Positions 51,922 through 60,624 of a stretch of 64,000 nt of DNA are shown in pieces. Source of the DNA: Arthrobacter celericrescens (GTDB lineage Bacteria; Actinomycetota; Actinomycetes; Actinomycetales; Micrococcaceae). The notes below the pieces were generated by a model. The model was not told where the DNA came from. It saw only the letters and a program-made list of their open reading frames with translations, and did not search any database. The DNA is taken from positions 1-64,000 of the forward strand of contig NZ_QYLP01000021.1 in assembly GCF_003614925.1 (NCBI RefSeq), read 5' to 3'. The position numbers and the translations under genes were made by a program. How positions within the stretch are numbered: the stretch's first letter is position 1; the number at the start of each line of letters is the position of its first letter.

Positions 51922-52592
51922 CCTGAGTGGGGCGCTTCATGGGTTCCTGCGGGTTCTTCGAGGATGTTGCCTGCCACCCTCACCAGTTCCTCGCCAAATG
52001 TGTGGGCCTTCGCTTCGTCCAGGCGGTAGCTGGGCACCACAATGCTGAGGGCTGCCACGGTCCGGCCACCGATCACGATGGGTGCGGCGACGGCCGTGAT
52101 GTCGTCTTCCACGCCGCTGCGCACGATGGCGTAGCCGCGGCCGTTCTGCCCGCCGGTCAGGATCTTGCCGGCAGCGGATCCTTCCAGCGGGATGCTCCTG
52201 CCGACCCAGCTGGTGTGCCGGACGGAGCGGGTACCTTCGACGATGGCGATGTAGATTCCGGTCTCCCCAGGACCGGGAATGCTCAAGTAGCAGGACTCGC
52301 CCGTTTCGGCCACCAACTGCTTCATGTGCGGCGTGCAGAGGGACACGAGGGATTCCTGTCCCAGGGCGAGCGCACCCAACTGGATGACGCTGGCGCCCGG
52401 GCGGAAGTTTCCACCCGGATCCCGCGTGACGAAGCCGCTGCCTTCCAGGGTGCGGAGCAGGCGGAGCGCGGTGCTGGCGGACAAGTCGACAACACGTGCG
52501 GCGTCGCTCAGGCTGATGGACCCATCGGTGCAAACTGCGCTGAGGAGGGCCAGCGCCCTTTCCACTGTCCGCGTCGAGGAATCTGCCGCCAC
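51918..52592 (-). CDS. IclR-family regulator of the adjacent hydrolase-hutF operon
   Basis: A 224-residue protein: the N-terminal winged helix is 'TVERALALLSAVCTDGSISLSDAARVVDLSASTALRLLRTLEGSGFV', and the effector domain has 'GRSIPLEGSAAGKIL' and 'VAAPIVIGGRTVAALSIVVPSY'. The GTG at 52592 is used; an ATG at 52658 would lie upstream of the predicted transcription start inside the promoter. It is divergent from the hydrolase gene, and the two promoters are mirror images sharing a 16-bp element, implying one regulator acting on both. Confidence 0.82.
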   Translation of the reverse strand: MAADSSTRTVERALALLSAVCTDGSISLSDAARVVDLSASTALRLLRTLEGSGFVTRDPGGNFRPGASVIQLGALALGQESLVSLCTPHMKQLVAETGESCYLSIPGPGETGIYIAIVEGTRSVRHTSWVGRSIPLEGSAAGKILTGGQNGRGYAIVRSGVEDDITAVAAPIVIGGRTVAALSIVVPSYRLDEAKAHTFGEELVRVAGNILEEPAGTHEAPHSG

Positions 52593-52631
52593 TGCACAAC
52601 CTGCTTTCAAGTGGTCTAAATCACCTTGTCT

Positions 52632-52733
52632 TGCCACCAAGTAAAAATCAATTTTCATTGCATGGCAAGAGATTTCCGCATATTTCGGCCAAACCCTTGT
52701 CAGCTAATGGCAACTGTTTTTTACTTGGTGGCA
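52632..52733. promoter_or_regulatory. Mirror-image divergent promoters with a duplicated 16-bp element
   Basis: TGCCACCAAGTAAAAA (52632-52647) is repeated exactly in inverse orientation at 52718-52733. On the minus strand TTGCCA (52668-52663), 17 bp, TTTACT (52645-52640). On the plus strand TTGTCA (52697-52702), 17 bp, TTTACT (52720-52725). In both, TGGTGGCA follows the -10 directly. Confidence 0.8.
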
Positions 52734-52756
52734 GTCTTAGCATCGGAGGAACACAC

Positions 52757-53956
52757 GTGGAAACCGTCAATCAGCTCCTTGACTCGATCAAGGACGTAGG
52801 CCGCGATGCGGTGCGCGGAGGCTACTCGCGGGCCGTCTATTCGACGCCGGAAATCGACCTCAGGCAGTGGTTCATCGAGCAGGCCCAGCAGCGCGGCCTC
52901 GACGTCGAGACCGACCGCAACGGGATCATCTGGGCCTGGTGGGGACAACCGCAGGACGGCGCCCTGGTCACCGGAAGCCACCTCGACTCGGTCCCCGGCG
53001 GAGGCGCGTTCGACGGACCGCTGGGCGTCGCATCCGCACTGGCCGCCGTCGACATCCTCAAGGCCCGCGGCGTCCAGCCGCCCCGCCCGCTCGCCATCAC
53101 GGTGTTCCCCGAAGAAGAAGGCTCCCGCTTCGGCGTGGCCTGCCTGGGGTCGCGGCTCCTGACCGGCGCCATCGGCGTCGACAAGGCGCTGAACCTGCGC
53201 GACGCCGGCGGCGACACCTTCGCCGACGTCGCCCGGGCCAACGGCCTCGACCCCCGGCACGTCGGCCCCGACCCGGAAGCCCTTGCCCGGATCGGCGACT
53301 TCGTCGAACTGCACGTGGAACAGGGCAAGGGGCTGGGGAACGGTGGCCCGGCCGTCGCCGTCGGAAGCTCGATCCTGGGCCACGGCCGCTGGAAGCTGAG
53401 CGTGCATGGCCAGGGCAACCACGCCGGCACCACCCTCATGGCCGACCGCTCCGATCCGATGGTGGCGGCCGCGCAGATCATCCTGGCCGTCCGCGGGGCT
53501 GCGGCGAAACAGCCGGACGCCCGCGCAACGGTCGGGCGCCTCACGCCCGTCCCGGGCGGCACCAACGTGATCGCCTCGCGCGTGGACCTGTGGCTGGACG
53601 CCCGCCATCCCGACGACGCCGTCACCGCGCAGCTCATCGAAGCCATCTACCGCGCGGCCAAGGAAGCCGCTGCGGGCGAAGGGTGCACGGTGACCCTCAC
53701 CGAGGAGTCCTACAGCGATACCGTGCATTTCGACCCGTCGCTGAGCCGGCGCATCAGCGGGCTCCTGCCGGGCGCTCCCGTGCTGGCGACCGGCGCGGGG
53801 CACGACGCCGGCGTCCTGGCCGGATACGTCCCGTCGGCGATGGTCTTCGTGCGGAATCCCAGCGGAATCTCGCATTCGCCGGAAGAATACGTGGCCGATG
53901 AGGACGCCGCCACCGGCGCGGTTGCCCTCGCCGACGTCCTGGAGGGACTCCTGTGA
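52757..53956 (+). CDS. M20/M28-type amidohydrolase (allantoate amidohydrolase/N-carbamoylase family), probable N-formylglutamate deformylase
   Basis: A 399-residue binuclear-metal hydrolase: 'ALVTGSHLDSVPGGGAFDGPLGVASAL' (metal His and Asp), 'FPEEEGSRFG' (bridging Glu), 'FVELHVEQG' and 'GHDAGVLAGYVPSAMVFVRNPSGISHSPEE'. The family removes carbamoyl, formyl or ureido groups from amino acids. It overlaps hutF by four bases, so the most likely substrate is the N-formylglutamate made by HutF, giving glutamate. This is inference. The GTG at 52757 follows GGAGGA. Confidence 0.82.
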   Translation: METVNQLLDSIKDVGRDAVRGGYSRAVYSTPEIDLRQWFIEQAQQRGLDVETDRNGIIWAWWGQPQDGALVTGSHLDSVPGGGAFDGPLGVASALAAVDILKARGVQPPRPLAITVFPEEEGSRFGVACLGSRLLTGAIGVDKALNLRDAGGDTFADVARANGLDPRHVGPDPEALARIGDFVELHVEQGKGLGNGGPAVAVGSSILGHGRWKLSVHGQGNHAGTTLMADRSDPMVAAAQIILAVRGAAAKQPDARATVGRLTPVPGGTNVIASRVDLWLDARHPDDAVTAQLIEAIYRAAKEAAAGEGCTVTLTEESYSDTVHFDPSLSRRISGLLPGAPVLATGAGHDAGVLAGYVPSAMVFVRNPSGISHSPEEYVADEDAATGAVALADVLEGLL

Positions 53957-55308
53957 GCGCGTTCTGGTGCGAGGCGGCGCTTGTTCTGCCCGACGGCGGC
54001 AGGGGAGTTCCGGAGGTCGCGCGCGGTGTGCGGCTGGAGACACAGGACGGCCGGATTTCCGCCGTCACCACCGGAACCGGCCCGCAGGCTGGCGACACGG
54101 AACTGCACGGCGTCGCCTTTCCCGCGGCGGCCAACGCCCACTCCCACGCCTTCCACCGGATCCTGCGCGGGCGCACGCACGACGGACGCGGGGACTTCTG
54201 GGTTTGGCGGGAGCAGATGTACCGCAGCGCCTCGGAGCTGACTCCCGAAAAATACGAAAAGCTAGCGTCCGCCGTCTTCGCCGAAATGGTGGTGGCCGGC
54301 TTCAGCAGCGTGGCCGAGTTCCACTACGTCCACCACCAGCCGGGCGGCGCACCCTACGCCGAACCCCACGCCATGGAGCTGGCCCTGGCGCGGGCAGCGA
54401 TGTCCGCCGGCATCCGCCTCACCCTGCTGGACACGCTGTACCTGGCCGGCGGCATCGGCACCCCGCTCAGTGCCGAACAGGCCAGATTCGGAGACGCCGG
54501 CGTCCAGGCCTGGCTGGACCGCCTCTCCTCGCTTCGGAGCGCGATCGCACAGACGTTCCCGCCGGAACTGGTCAGCGTGGGCGCGGCACTGCACTCGGTG
54601 CGGGCCGTGCCCGAGGAGGACCTCAAGGCGGTGGCCCGGCAGCTGCCCGCCGACATCCCCCTCCACATCCACCTGAGCGAGCAACCCGCCGAGAACGATG
54701 CCTGCCTCGAGGCCTACGGCACCACGCCGGCCGGTCTCCTGGAGCGCCACGGCCTGCTGTCCCGGCGGCTCTCGGCCGTCCATGCCACGCACCTGACGCC
54801 GGAAGACATCGCGCTGCTCGGAGCTGCCGGCGCAACCGTGGTGATGTGCCCGAGCACCGAAGCCGACCTGGCGGACGGGATCGGCCCGGCCCGCGAACTT
54901 TCCGACGCCGGAGCGGCGATTGCACTCGGCACGGACCAGCACGCGGTGATCGATCCCTGGACCGAAATGCGCGCCCTGGAGCACGGAGAGCGACTGGGCA
55001 GCGGGCAGCGCGGGAGGTTCTCCCCGCAGGAACTGCTGCACGCGGCGACGGACGGAGCCGCGCGGTCCATGGCGACTCCGGTTGCTCCACCGGCCCTCCA
55101 CGTCGGCGCGGTCTGCGACTTCATGGTCGTCGACCCCGCCTCGATCCGCACCGCCGGCTCCCGTCCCATGCAGCTGCCGTTCAGTGCGACCGCCAGCGAC
55201 GTGACCGAGGTGGTCGTTGCCGGGGAACTGCTTGCCTCCCGCGGTGTGCACCGCCGCCTCGGCGAGCCGGGCCGGCTGCTGACGGAGGCGCTGGAGGAGT
55301 TCTCCTGA
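53953..55308 (+). CDS. hutF: Formimidoylglutamate deiminase
   Basis: Converts N-formimino-L-glutamate to N-formyl-L-glutamate and ammonia in the five-step histidine pathway. A 451-residue amidohydrolase: 'NAHSHAFHR' (His63, His65), 'ISV/LHIHLSEQPAE' with the third metal His, 'AVHATHLTPEDI', 'CPSTEADLADGI' and 'GTDQHAVIDPW' with the metal Asp. These are HutF-specific. The GTG start overlaps the upstream stop. hutH, hutU and hutI are not in the window. Confidence 0.9.
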   Translation: MSAFWCEAALVLPDGGRGVPEVARGVRLETQDGRISAVTTGTGPQAGDTELHGVAFPAAANAHSHAFHRILRGRTHDGRGDFWVWREQMYRSASELTPEKYEKLASAVFAEMVVAGFSSVAEFHYVHHQPGGAPYAEPHAMELALARAAMSAGIRLTLLDTLYLAGGIGTPLSAEQARFGDAGVQAWLDRLSSLRSAIAQTFPPELVSVGAALHSVRAVPEEDLKAVARQLPADIPLHIHLSEQPAENDACLEAYGTTPAGLLERHGLLSRRLSAVHATHLTPEDIALLGAAGATVVMCPSTEADLADGIGPARELSDAGAAIALGTDQHAVIDPWTEMRALEHGERLGSGQRGRFSPQELLHAATDGAARSMATPVAPPALHVGAVCDFMVVDPASIRTAGSRPMQLPFSATASDVTEVVVAGELLASRGVHRRLGEPGRLLTEALEEFS

Positions 55309-55345
55309 ACCCTCCTGCGCGGGGCGCGTTGTCCTGCATGGGCAC

Positions 55346-55396
55346 GACGCCGGACGGCGGGCGCCGCTGCCTGCGGCGCCCGCCGCCGTCGTACTT
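55346..55396 (+). terminator. Rho-independent terminator of the hutF operon
   Basis: GGCGGGCGCCGC (55356-55367) pairs perfectly with 55373-55384, extended by GACGGC-type flanks. ACTTTT follows. Member of the GACGGCGG hairpin set, with a T-run. Confidence 0.7.
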
Positions 55397-55665
55397 TTGC
55401 GTTCAATAAGTTGACTCAAAAGGGCGTGTTAGCTCGCGGTTCGGACGGCAGGGAAGCCTCGGAACATCCCCGGTGGCTTCCCCGCCGCGGCAGGGCGCGA
55501 GCCTTGCGTTAATGATGTGAAGGCATGTCATGTGCATCACCTTGACTGGAACTTCGCGGATGTGGCGTGCCACACTGTGTAGCGCGAGTGCACCGGCGCC
55601 TCCATCGGAGTCAGCAGCCGACGATTTCCGCGCCGCCCCAAGCCACCAGTCCTCAAGGGAGAGCC
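55397..55665. other. Intergenic leader ahead of the sugar porter
   Basis: These 269 bases have no coding frame of interest. TTGACT occurs at about 55412 and again at about 55541 but without a convincing -10. A GTGGC-GT-GCCAC palindrome lies near 55565. It probably contains the promoter of the sugar porter. Confidence 0.4.
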
Positions 55666-57117
55666 ATGTCCACATCCATGACCGACAGCCATGCCGGCGT
55701 CCACCGCAAAGTGATTGGCTTGGCCATCGCGGGCGCGGTGGGCGGCTTCCTCTTCGGCTTCGATTCCTCGGTGGTGAACGGCGCCGTGGACGCCATGAAG
55801 GCTGAGTTCGCGCTGAGCGAGGCCGTCACCGGCTTCGCCGTGGCGATCGCCCTGATCGGCTGCGCCGCCGGCGCCTACCTTGCCGGCAAGGTGGCCGACC
55901 GCCACGGCCGCGTGCCCGCGATGAAGCTCGGGGCGGTCCTGTTCCTGGTGAGCTCGGTGGGTACGGGCCTGGCCTTCGGTGTCTGGGACCTGATCTTCTG
56001 GCGCCTGGTGGGCGGCCTGGGCATCGGGCTGGCCTCGGTGATCGCTCCTGCCTACATTTCCGAGATCTCACCGCGGCAGATCCGCGGCCGGCTGGCGTCC
56101 CTCCAGCAGCTCGCCATCACCAGCGGCATCTTCGCGGCCCTGCTGTCGGACGCCCTGCTGGCTACCTCCGCCGGCGGCGCCCACCAGGACTTCTGGTTCG
56201 GCCTCGAGGCGTGGCGCTGGATGTTCATCGCCTGCGCCGTCCCCGCCGCCGTGTACGGCGTGATCGCTTACGCCCTACCGGAATCCCCGCACTTCCTGGT
56301 CCTCAACGGCAAGGAGGATGCAGCCCGCAAGACCTTCGACGCCCTGATGCCCGGCGACGACACCGAGCGCCACATCCGCGAGATCCGCGAATCCATCCAG
56401 CAGGACCAGTTGTCAGCCAAGAAGGGCTCGCTGCGCGGCAACGCCTTCGGCCTGCAGCCGGTGGTGTGGATCGGCATCATCCTCTCCGTGCTGCAGCAGT
56501 TCGTGGGCATCAACGTGATCTTCTACTACTCCACCACCTTGTGGAAGGCCGTCGGCTTCCAGGAGAAGGACTCCCTCACCATCTCGGTGGCCACGTCCGT
56601 CACCAACATCCTGGTGACCCTGGTGGCGATCGCCCTGGTGGACCGGATTGGCCGCCGCCCCATCCTGCTGGCCGGTTCCATCGGCATGGCCGCATCCCTG
56701 GGCACCATGGCCCTGGCGTTTTCCTCGGCCACCGGCAACGGCACCGACATCGCACTGCCGGGCGCCTGGGGCCCGGTGGCCCTCGTGGCGGCGAACCTCT
56801 TCGTGGTCAGCTTCGGTGTCTCGTGGGGCCCGCTGGTGTGGGTGCTGCTGGGTGAGATCTTCCCGTCCCGCATCCGCGGCCGCGCCCTGGGCCTGGCCGC
56901 CGCCGCGCAGTGGGTGGCAAACTTCGCCATCACCCTGAGCTTCCCGGTGATGGCCGCCGGTTCCCTGCCCGTCACCTACGGCATGTACGCCCTCTTCGCG
57001 GCGGCCTCGTTCTTCTTCGTCATGTTCAAGGTGCCCGAAACCAACGGCATGTCCCTGGAACAGGCTGAGACCCTGTTCGTCCCCAAGGGCACCAAGGTCT
57101 CCGCGATTAGCAAGTAG
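55666..57117 (+). CDS. MFS sugar porter (SP family)
   Basis: A 483-residue, 12-helix sugar:H+ symporter. Motifs: 'GGFLFGFDSSVVNGAVDAM' in TM1, 'GKVADRHGRVPAMKLG', 'RLVGGLGIGLASVIAPAYISEISPRQIRGRLASLQQLAITSGI', 'QQFVGINVIFYYS' in TM7 and 'FKVPETNGMSLEQ' at the end. The QQxxGxN motif marks hexose/pentose or polyol importers (XylE, GlcP, IolT). Substrate unknown. It is the only clear sugar importer here, but it lies far from the fucose genes. AAGGGAGAGCC precedes the ATG. Confidence 0.88.
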   Translation: MSTSMTDSHAGVHRKVIGLAIAGAVGGFLFGFDSSVVNGAVDAMKAEFALSEAVTGFAVAIALIGCAAGAYLAGKVADRHGRVPAMKLGAVLFLVSSVGTGLAFGVWDLIFWRLVGGLGIGLASVIAPAYISEISPRQIRGRLASLQQLAITSGIFAALLSDALLATSAGGAHQDFWFGLEAWRWMFIACAVPAAVYGVIAYALPESPHFLVLNGKEDAARKTFDALMPGDDTERHIREIRESIQQDQLSAKKGSLRGNAFGLQPVVWIGIILSVLQQFVGINVIFYYSTTLWKAVGFQEKDSLTISVATSVTNILVTLVAIALVDRIGRRPILLAGSIGMAASLGTMALAFSSATGNGTDIALPGAWGPVALVAANLFVVSFGVSWGPLVWVLLGEIFPSRIRGRALGLAAAAQWVANFAITLSFPVMAAGSLPVTYGMYALFAAASFFFVMFKVPETNGMSLEQAETLFVPKGTKVSAISK

Positions 57118-57128
57118 GGTTTCGCTAG

Positions 57129-57194
57129 CCCAACTGACTCGCAGTTGTTGTCGTTTTGAGGGCTGAAAACGACAACAACTGCGAGCTAGTTGGG
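57129..57194. terminator. Long bidirectional terminator between convergent MFS genes
   Basis: A 20-bp perfect stem (CTCGCAGTTGTTGTCGTTTT at 57138-57157 with 57166-57185) is closed by an 8-base loop. A further 7 bp outside (CCCAACT/AGTTGGG) follow beyond a 2+2 internal loop. It is unusually long and AT-containing for this genome and could be a dispersed repeat. Confidence 0.7.
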
Positions 57195-57203
57195 GGGTCG
57201 GGC

Positions 57204-58430
57204 CTAGACGAGACGCGGCTCGTGGGCGGCCAGGAACTTCCGGCCGCCCAGTGCCACGGCGATGGCCACCAGCAGGGCCACGGCTCCGGCGAAGAACGGC
57301 AGCTGCGGGCCGAAGTGCTCCCCGAGCTGCGCCGCGGCGAACGGTGCCAAGGCGCCGCCCATCCAGCGCACGAAGTTGTATCCGGCCGAGGCCACGGGCC
57401 GCGGCGAGTCGGAGACCTCCATCGCCAGCTCCGTGTAGAGCGTGTTGTTGATGCCCAGCAGGGCACCGGCCACGATCACCAGTACGACGACGGCCGGCAC
57501 CGAGTGCCCCGCGGCCAGTCCCAGCCCGATCAGGTCGAGCATGAGGGCGGCGAGCGTGCCCGCCAGGACGTTGCTGGTGCCGAACCGGCGCTGCAGCATC
57601 GGTGCCACGAAGACCGAGAACACCGCCACGGCCACGCCCCAGCCGAAGAACACGGCGCCGATCCCGTAGGCGTCCATGCCCAGAATGAACGGGGTGAAGG
57701 CCAGGATGGTGAAGAAGCCGTAGTTGTAGAAGAGGGCGCTGGCCGCGGTGGTGCGCAGGCCCTTGTGGCCCAGGGCCAGTAGCGGATCCCGCAGCCGTGC
57801 CTTTTTGGCCGGGGCCGGGGTCTTGGGCAGGAGCACCATCAGGGCAATGAACGCCACAGCCATCAACACGGCGGTGCCGAAGAAAGGGGCGCGCCACTGC
57901 CAGCCGCCCAGCAGGGCTCCGAGCAGCGGGCCGAGCGAGATGCCCAGGCCGAGGGCGGCTTCGTAGAGGATGATCGCGGTCCCGGCGCCGCCGCTCGCGA
58001 CGCCGACAATCACCGCGAGCGCGGTGGCCACGAACAGAGCGTTCCCCAGTCCCCAGCCCGCCCTGAAGCCCACCAGTTCACCGACCGAACCCGACAGCCC
58101 GGAGAGGGAAGCGAACACCACGATCAGCGCCAGGCCGATCATCAGGGTCTTCTTGCCGCCGATCCGTGAGGAGACGAAGCCGGTGACCAGCATGGCCACC
58201 GCGGTGACCAGGAAGTAGCTGGTGAACAATAGGGAGACCTGGCTGGGGGTGGCGTCCAGGTTCTTGGCGATGGCCGGAAGGATGGGGTCCACCAGGCCGA
58301 TGCCCATGAAGGCGAAGACCGCCGCGATGGCGGTGGCCCACACGGCCTTGGGCTGTTTGAGGAAGGAGGCCTTCTCAGCCTCGAGGGTTTCTTCTGCTGG
58401 CTGCAGGTGCCCTGCGAGCTGGCCGGTCAT
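57204..58430 (-). CDS. MFS transporter, DHA1-like efflux, MarR-controlled
   Basis: A 408-residue, 12-helix carrier: 'AFMGIGLVDPILPAIAKNLDATPSQVSLLFTSYFLVTAVAMLVTGFVSSRIGGKK' covers TM1-TM2 and motif A. 'EAALGLGISLGPLLGALLGG' is the DHA1 motif C. The gene overlaps the MarR stop by four bases, forming a MarR-efflux operon that is typically induced by phenolic or xenobiotic compounds. Exact substrate unknown. Confidence 0.85.
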   Translation of the reverse strand: MTGQLAGHLQPAEETLEAEKASFLKQPKAVWATAIAAVFAFMGIGLVDPILPAIAKNLDATPSQVSLLFTSYFLVTAVAMLVTGFVSSRIGGKKTLMIGLALIVVFASLSGLSGSVGELVGFRAGWGLGNALFVATALAVIVGVASGGAGTAIILYEAALGLGISLGPLLGALLGGWQWRAPFFGTAVLMAVAFIALMVLLPKTPAPAKKARLRDPLLALGHKGLRTTAASALFYNYGFFTILAFTPFILGMDAYGIGAVFFGWGVAVAVFSVFVAPMLQRRFGTSNVLAGTLAALMLDLIGLGLAAGHSVPAVVVLVIVAGALLGINNTLYTELAMEVSDSPRPVASAGYNFVRWMGGALAPFAAAQLGEHFGPQLPFFAGAVALLVAIAVALGGRKFLAAHEPRLV

Positions 58431-58873
58431 GGCGTGATACTCCTGTTGATTTTGTGGAACACCGGCAGGGCGGCGCTGATCGCGTCGCGCTCGTCCCGGC
58501 CGAGGGTGGCGAGGATCGCCGCGATGCGTTCATTGCGGCGGCGGTCCGCAAGCTCGATGGCGGCGCGGCCTTCCGCGGTGGCGAGCACCCGCACGGCGCG
58601 GGAGTCGTCGGGGTCGGCTTCCCGGCGCAGCAATCCGGCGCGCTCGAGCCGGATGATCTGCTCGGTGGCACTGGGCACCTTCACCCCCAGGTCGCGGGCG
58701 ATCTCGCCCACCCGGGCACCGCCGTCGAGCGCCATCTTCAGGACACCCAACTGGGCCGAGCTCAATTCGGCGTGGGCGTCCAACCGCCGCAGGACGTACA
58801 CGCTCTGGCGCAGTGCGTCGCGGAATTCCTGGGCCAGATCGATCAGGGCGTCAGCGGGGCGTTCGGTGTTCAT
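58427..58873 (-). CDS. MarR-family regulator
   Basis: A 148-residue winged-helix protein: 'LSSAQLGVLKMALDGGARVGEIARDLGVKVPSATEQIIRLERAGLLRREADPDDSRAVRVLATAEGRAAI'. The wing with Asp-Asp-Ser-Arg is the MarR hallmark. It should repress itself and the coupled MFS gene through two palindromes directly ahead of its start. The -10 ends eight bases before the ATG and no Shine-Dalgarno is present, so it is probably leaderless. Confidence 0.88.
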   Translation of the reverse strand: MNTERPADALIDLAQEFRDALRQSVYVLRRLDAHAELSSAQLGVLKMALDGGARVGEIARDLGVKVPSATEQIIRLERAGLLRREADPDDSRAVRVLATAEGRAAIELADRRRNERIAAILATLGRDERDAISAALPVFHKINRSITP

Positions 58874-58875
58874 AC

Positions 58876-58910
58876 TTAGGAAGCCTAATAGTTAGGAATC
58901 CTAAAGTAAA
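58876..58910 (-). promoter_or_regulatory. MarR promoter with two operators
   Basis: TTAGG-AAG-CCTAA (58876-58888) and TTAGGA-A-TCCTAA (58892-58904) are perfect palindromes with centres 16 bp apart. Minus-strand TTTACT (58910-58905), 17 bp, TAGGCT (58887-58882) form the promoter they cover. Confidence 0.7.
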
Positions 58911-59066
58911 CGGAATGTGAGCGGGCAGACAATCGGCGACCTACCCGAAGCGTGAAATTCAGAGTGAAACGTTCAATCTCGCAATTTCGGCTGACAGCAG
59001 TTACCGTTGGTACGTCGTTTTGTTAGCCACATCACTCTTGTGGCGAATCACTCAAAGGACCCACAT

Positions 59067-60536
59067 ATGTCTGAGCAGACAACCACGGGGCAGCGCACTG
59101 CCTCCAGCAGGGACAGCGAGCCCCACCTCTCCCGCTCGCTGAGCAACCGCCACATCCAGCTCCTGGCAATCGGCGGCGCCATCGGAACGGGCCTCTTCAT
59201 GGGCTCCGGAAAGACCATCTCCGTGGCCGGCCCTTCCGTGATTTTCGTGTACATGATCATCGGCTTCATGCTGTTCTTCGTCATGCGCGCCATGGGCCAG
59301 CTGCTGCTGTCCAACTTGAACTACAAGTCCTTCAGCGACTTCGCGGGCGACCTCCTAGGCCCCTGGGCTGGCTTCTTCACCGGCTGGACCTACTGGTTCT
59401 GCTGGGTGGTCACCGGCGTTGCCGACGTCATCGCGATCGCCGGCTACGCAAACGAACTTTGGCCGGGCATCCCGCTCTGGATCCCGGGCATGGCCACCAT
59501 CCTCATCCTGCTCCTGCTGAACCTTCCCACCGTGAAGGCCTTCGGCGAGACCGAGTTCTGGTTCGCGCTGATCAAGATCGTGGCCATCGTGGCGCTGATC
59601 GTTGTGGGCCTGGTGATGATCTTCACGGGCTTCCAGTCCGACGCCGGGGCGGCCACCTTCGCCAACCTCTGGCAGCACGGCGGCTTCTTCCCCAAGGAGT
59701 TCATGGGCTTCGTGGCCGGCTTCCAGATCGCCGTCTTCGCCTTCGTGGGCATCGAACTCGTGGGCACCGCCGCAGCCGAAACCAAGAACCCGGAGCACAA
59801 CCTGCCCCGCGCCATCAATGCCATCCCGGTGCGCGTGATGCTCTTCTACGTGGGCGCCCTCATCATCCTGATGTCCGTCACCCCCTGGACCGAATTCAAG
59901 GCCGGCCACAGCCCCTTCATCGCCATGTTCTCGCTGGCGGGCCTGGGCATCGCCGCCACCGTGGTGAACCTGGTGGTGCTGACCTCCGCCATGTCCTCGG
60001 CCAACTCCGGCATCTACTCCACCTCGCGCATGGTGTTCGGCCTGGCCAACGACGGCGACGCCCCCAAGCTGTTCGGCAGGCTTTCCAGCCGCAAGGTTCC
60101 GCAGAACGCCCTGTTCCTGTCCTGCGTGCTGCTGCTGGCCGGCGTCGTGCTGCTCTACGCGGGCAAGGACGTCGGAGCCGCGTTCGACATGGTCACCACT
60201 GTGTCCGCCGTCTGCTTCATGTTCGTGTGGTCGATCATCCTGGCCAGCTACCTCGTGTACCGCAAGCGCCGGCCGGAACAGCACGCCGCATCCCCGTACA
60301 AGATGCCCGGCGGCATCGCGATGGTGTGGGTGGTCTTCGCCTTCTTCGGCTTCCTGGTGTGGGCGCTGACCACCCAGCCCGACACCCTGACCGCGCTGCT
60401 GGTCACCCCCATCTGGTTCGCCATCCTGGGCGTGGCCTACGCCGTGGTCCGGAAGTCTCCCCTCCACCAGGCCCGGGTGGCCGAGTGGAAGGCAATGTCC
60501 GACGGCGAGACGGCCGCGGTGGCCGCGCGAAACTAG
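59067..60536 (+). CDS. Amino-acid permease, CycA-like (D-serine/D-alanine/glycine type)
   Basis: A 489-residue APC permease of the AAT family with 12 helices: '[31 protein letters not shown]', '[20 protein letters not shown]' and 'FVGIELVGTAAAETKNPEHNLPRAINAIPVR'. 'SSANSGIYSTSRMVFGLANDGDAPKLF' resembles CycA more than LysP or AnsP. It imports small neutral amino acids, D forms and cycloserine in relatives. AAAGGACC precedes the ATG. No coupled enzyme is adjacent. Confidence 0.84.
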   Translation: MSEQTTTGQRTASSRDSEPHLSRSLSNRHIQLLAIGGAIGTGLFMGSGKTISVAGPSVIFVYMIIGFMLFFVMRAMGQLLLSNLNYKSFSDFAGDLLGPWAGFFTGWTYWFCWVVTGVADVIAIAGYANELWPGIPLWIPGMATILILLLLNLPTVKAFGETEFWFALIKIVAIVALIVVGLVMIFTGFQSDAGAATFANLWQHGGFFPKEFMGFVAGFQIAVFAFVGIELVGTAAAETKNPEHNLPRAINAIPVRVMLFYVGALIILMSVTPWTEFKAGHSPFIAMFSLAGLGIAATVVNLVVLTSAMSSANSGIYSTSRMVFGLANDGDAPKLFGRLSSRKVPQNALFLSCVLLLAGVVLLYAGKDVGAAFDMVTTVSAVCFMFVWSIILASYLVYRKRRPEQHAASPYKMPGGIAMVWVVFAFFGFLVWALTTQPDTLTALLVTPIWFAILGVAYAVVRKSPLHQARVAEWKAMSDGETAAVAARN

Positions 60537-60555
60537 CGTCCCGCTTCCGTAACGC

Positions 60556-60602
60556 AAAAGCAGTTCTCCTCCACAAGCCGCTTGTGGAGGAGGACTGCTT
60601 TT
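60556..60602. terminator. Bidirectional rho-independent terminator
   Basis: A 22-bp stem with one mismatch (AAAAGCAGTTCTCCTCCACA... 60556-60577 with 60581-60602) and a CCG loop, ending in CTTTTT. A and T runs on both sides serve the permease (+) and the SDR (-). Confidence 0.88.
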
Positions 60603-60624
60603 TGCTTGCCCGCTTAGGCGCGGT

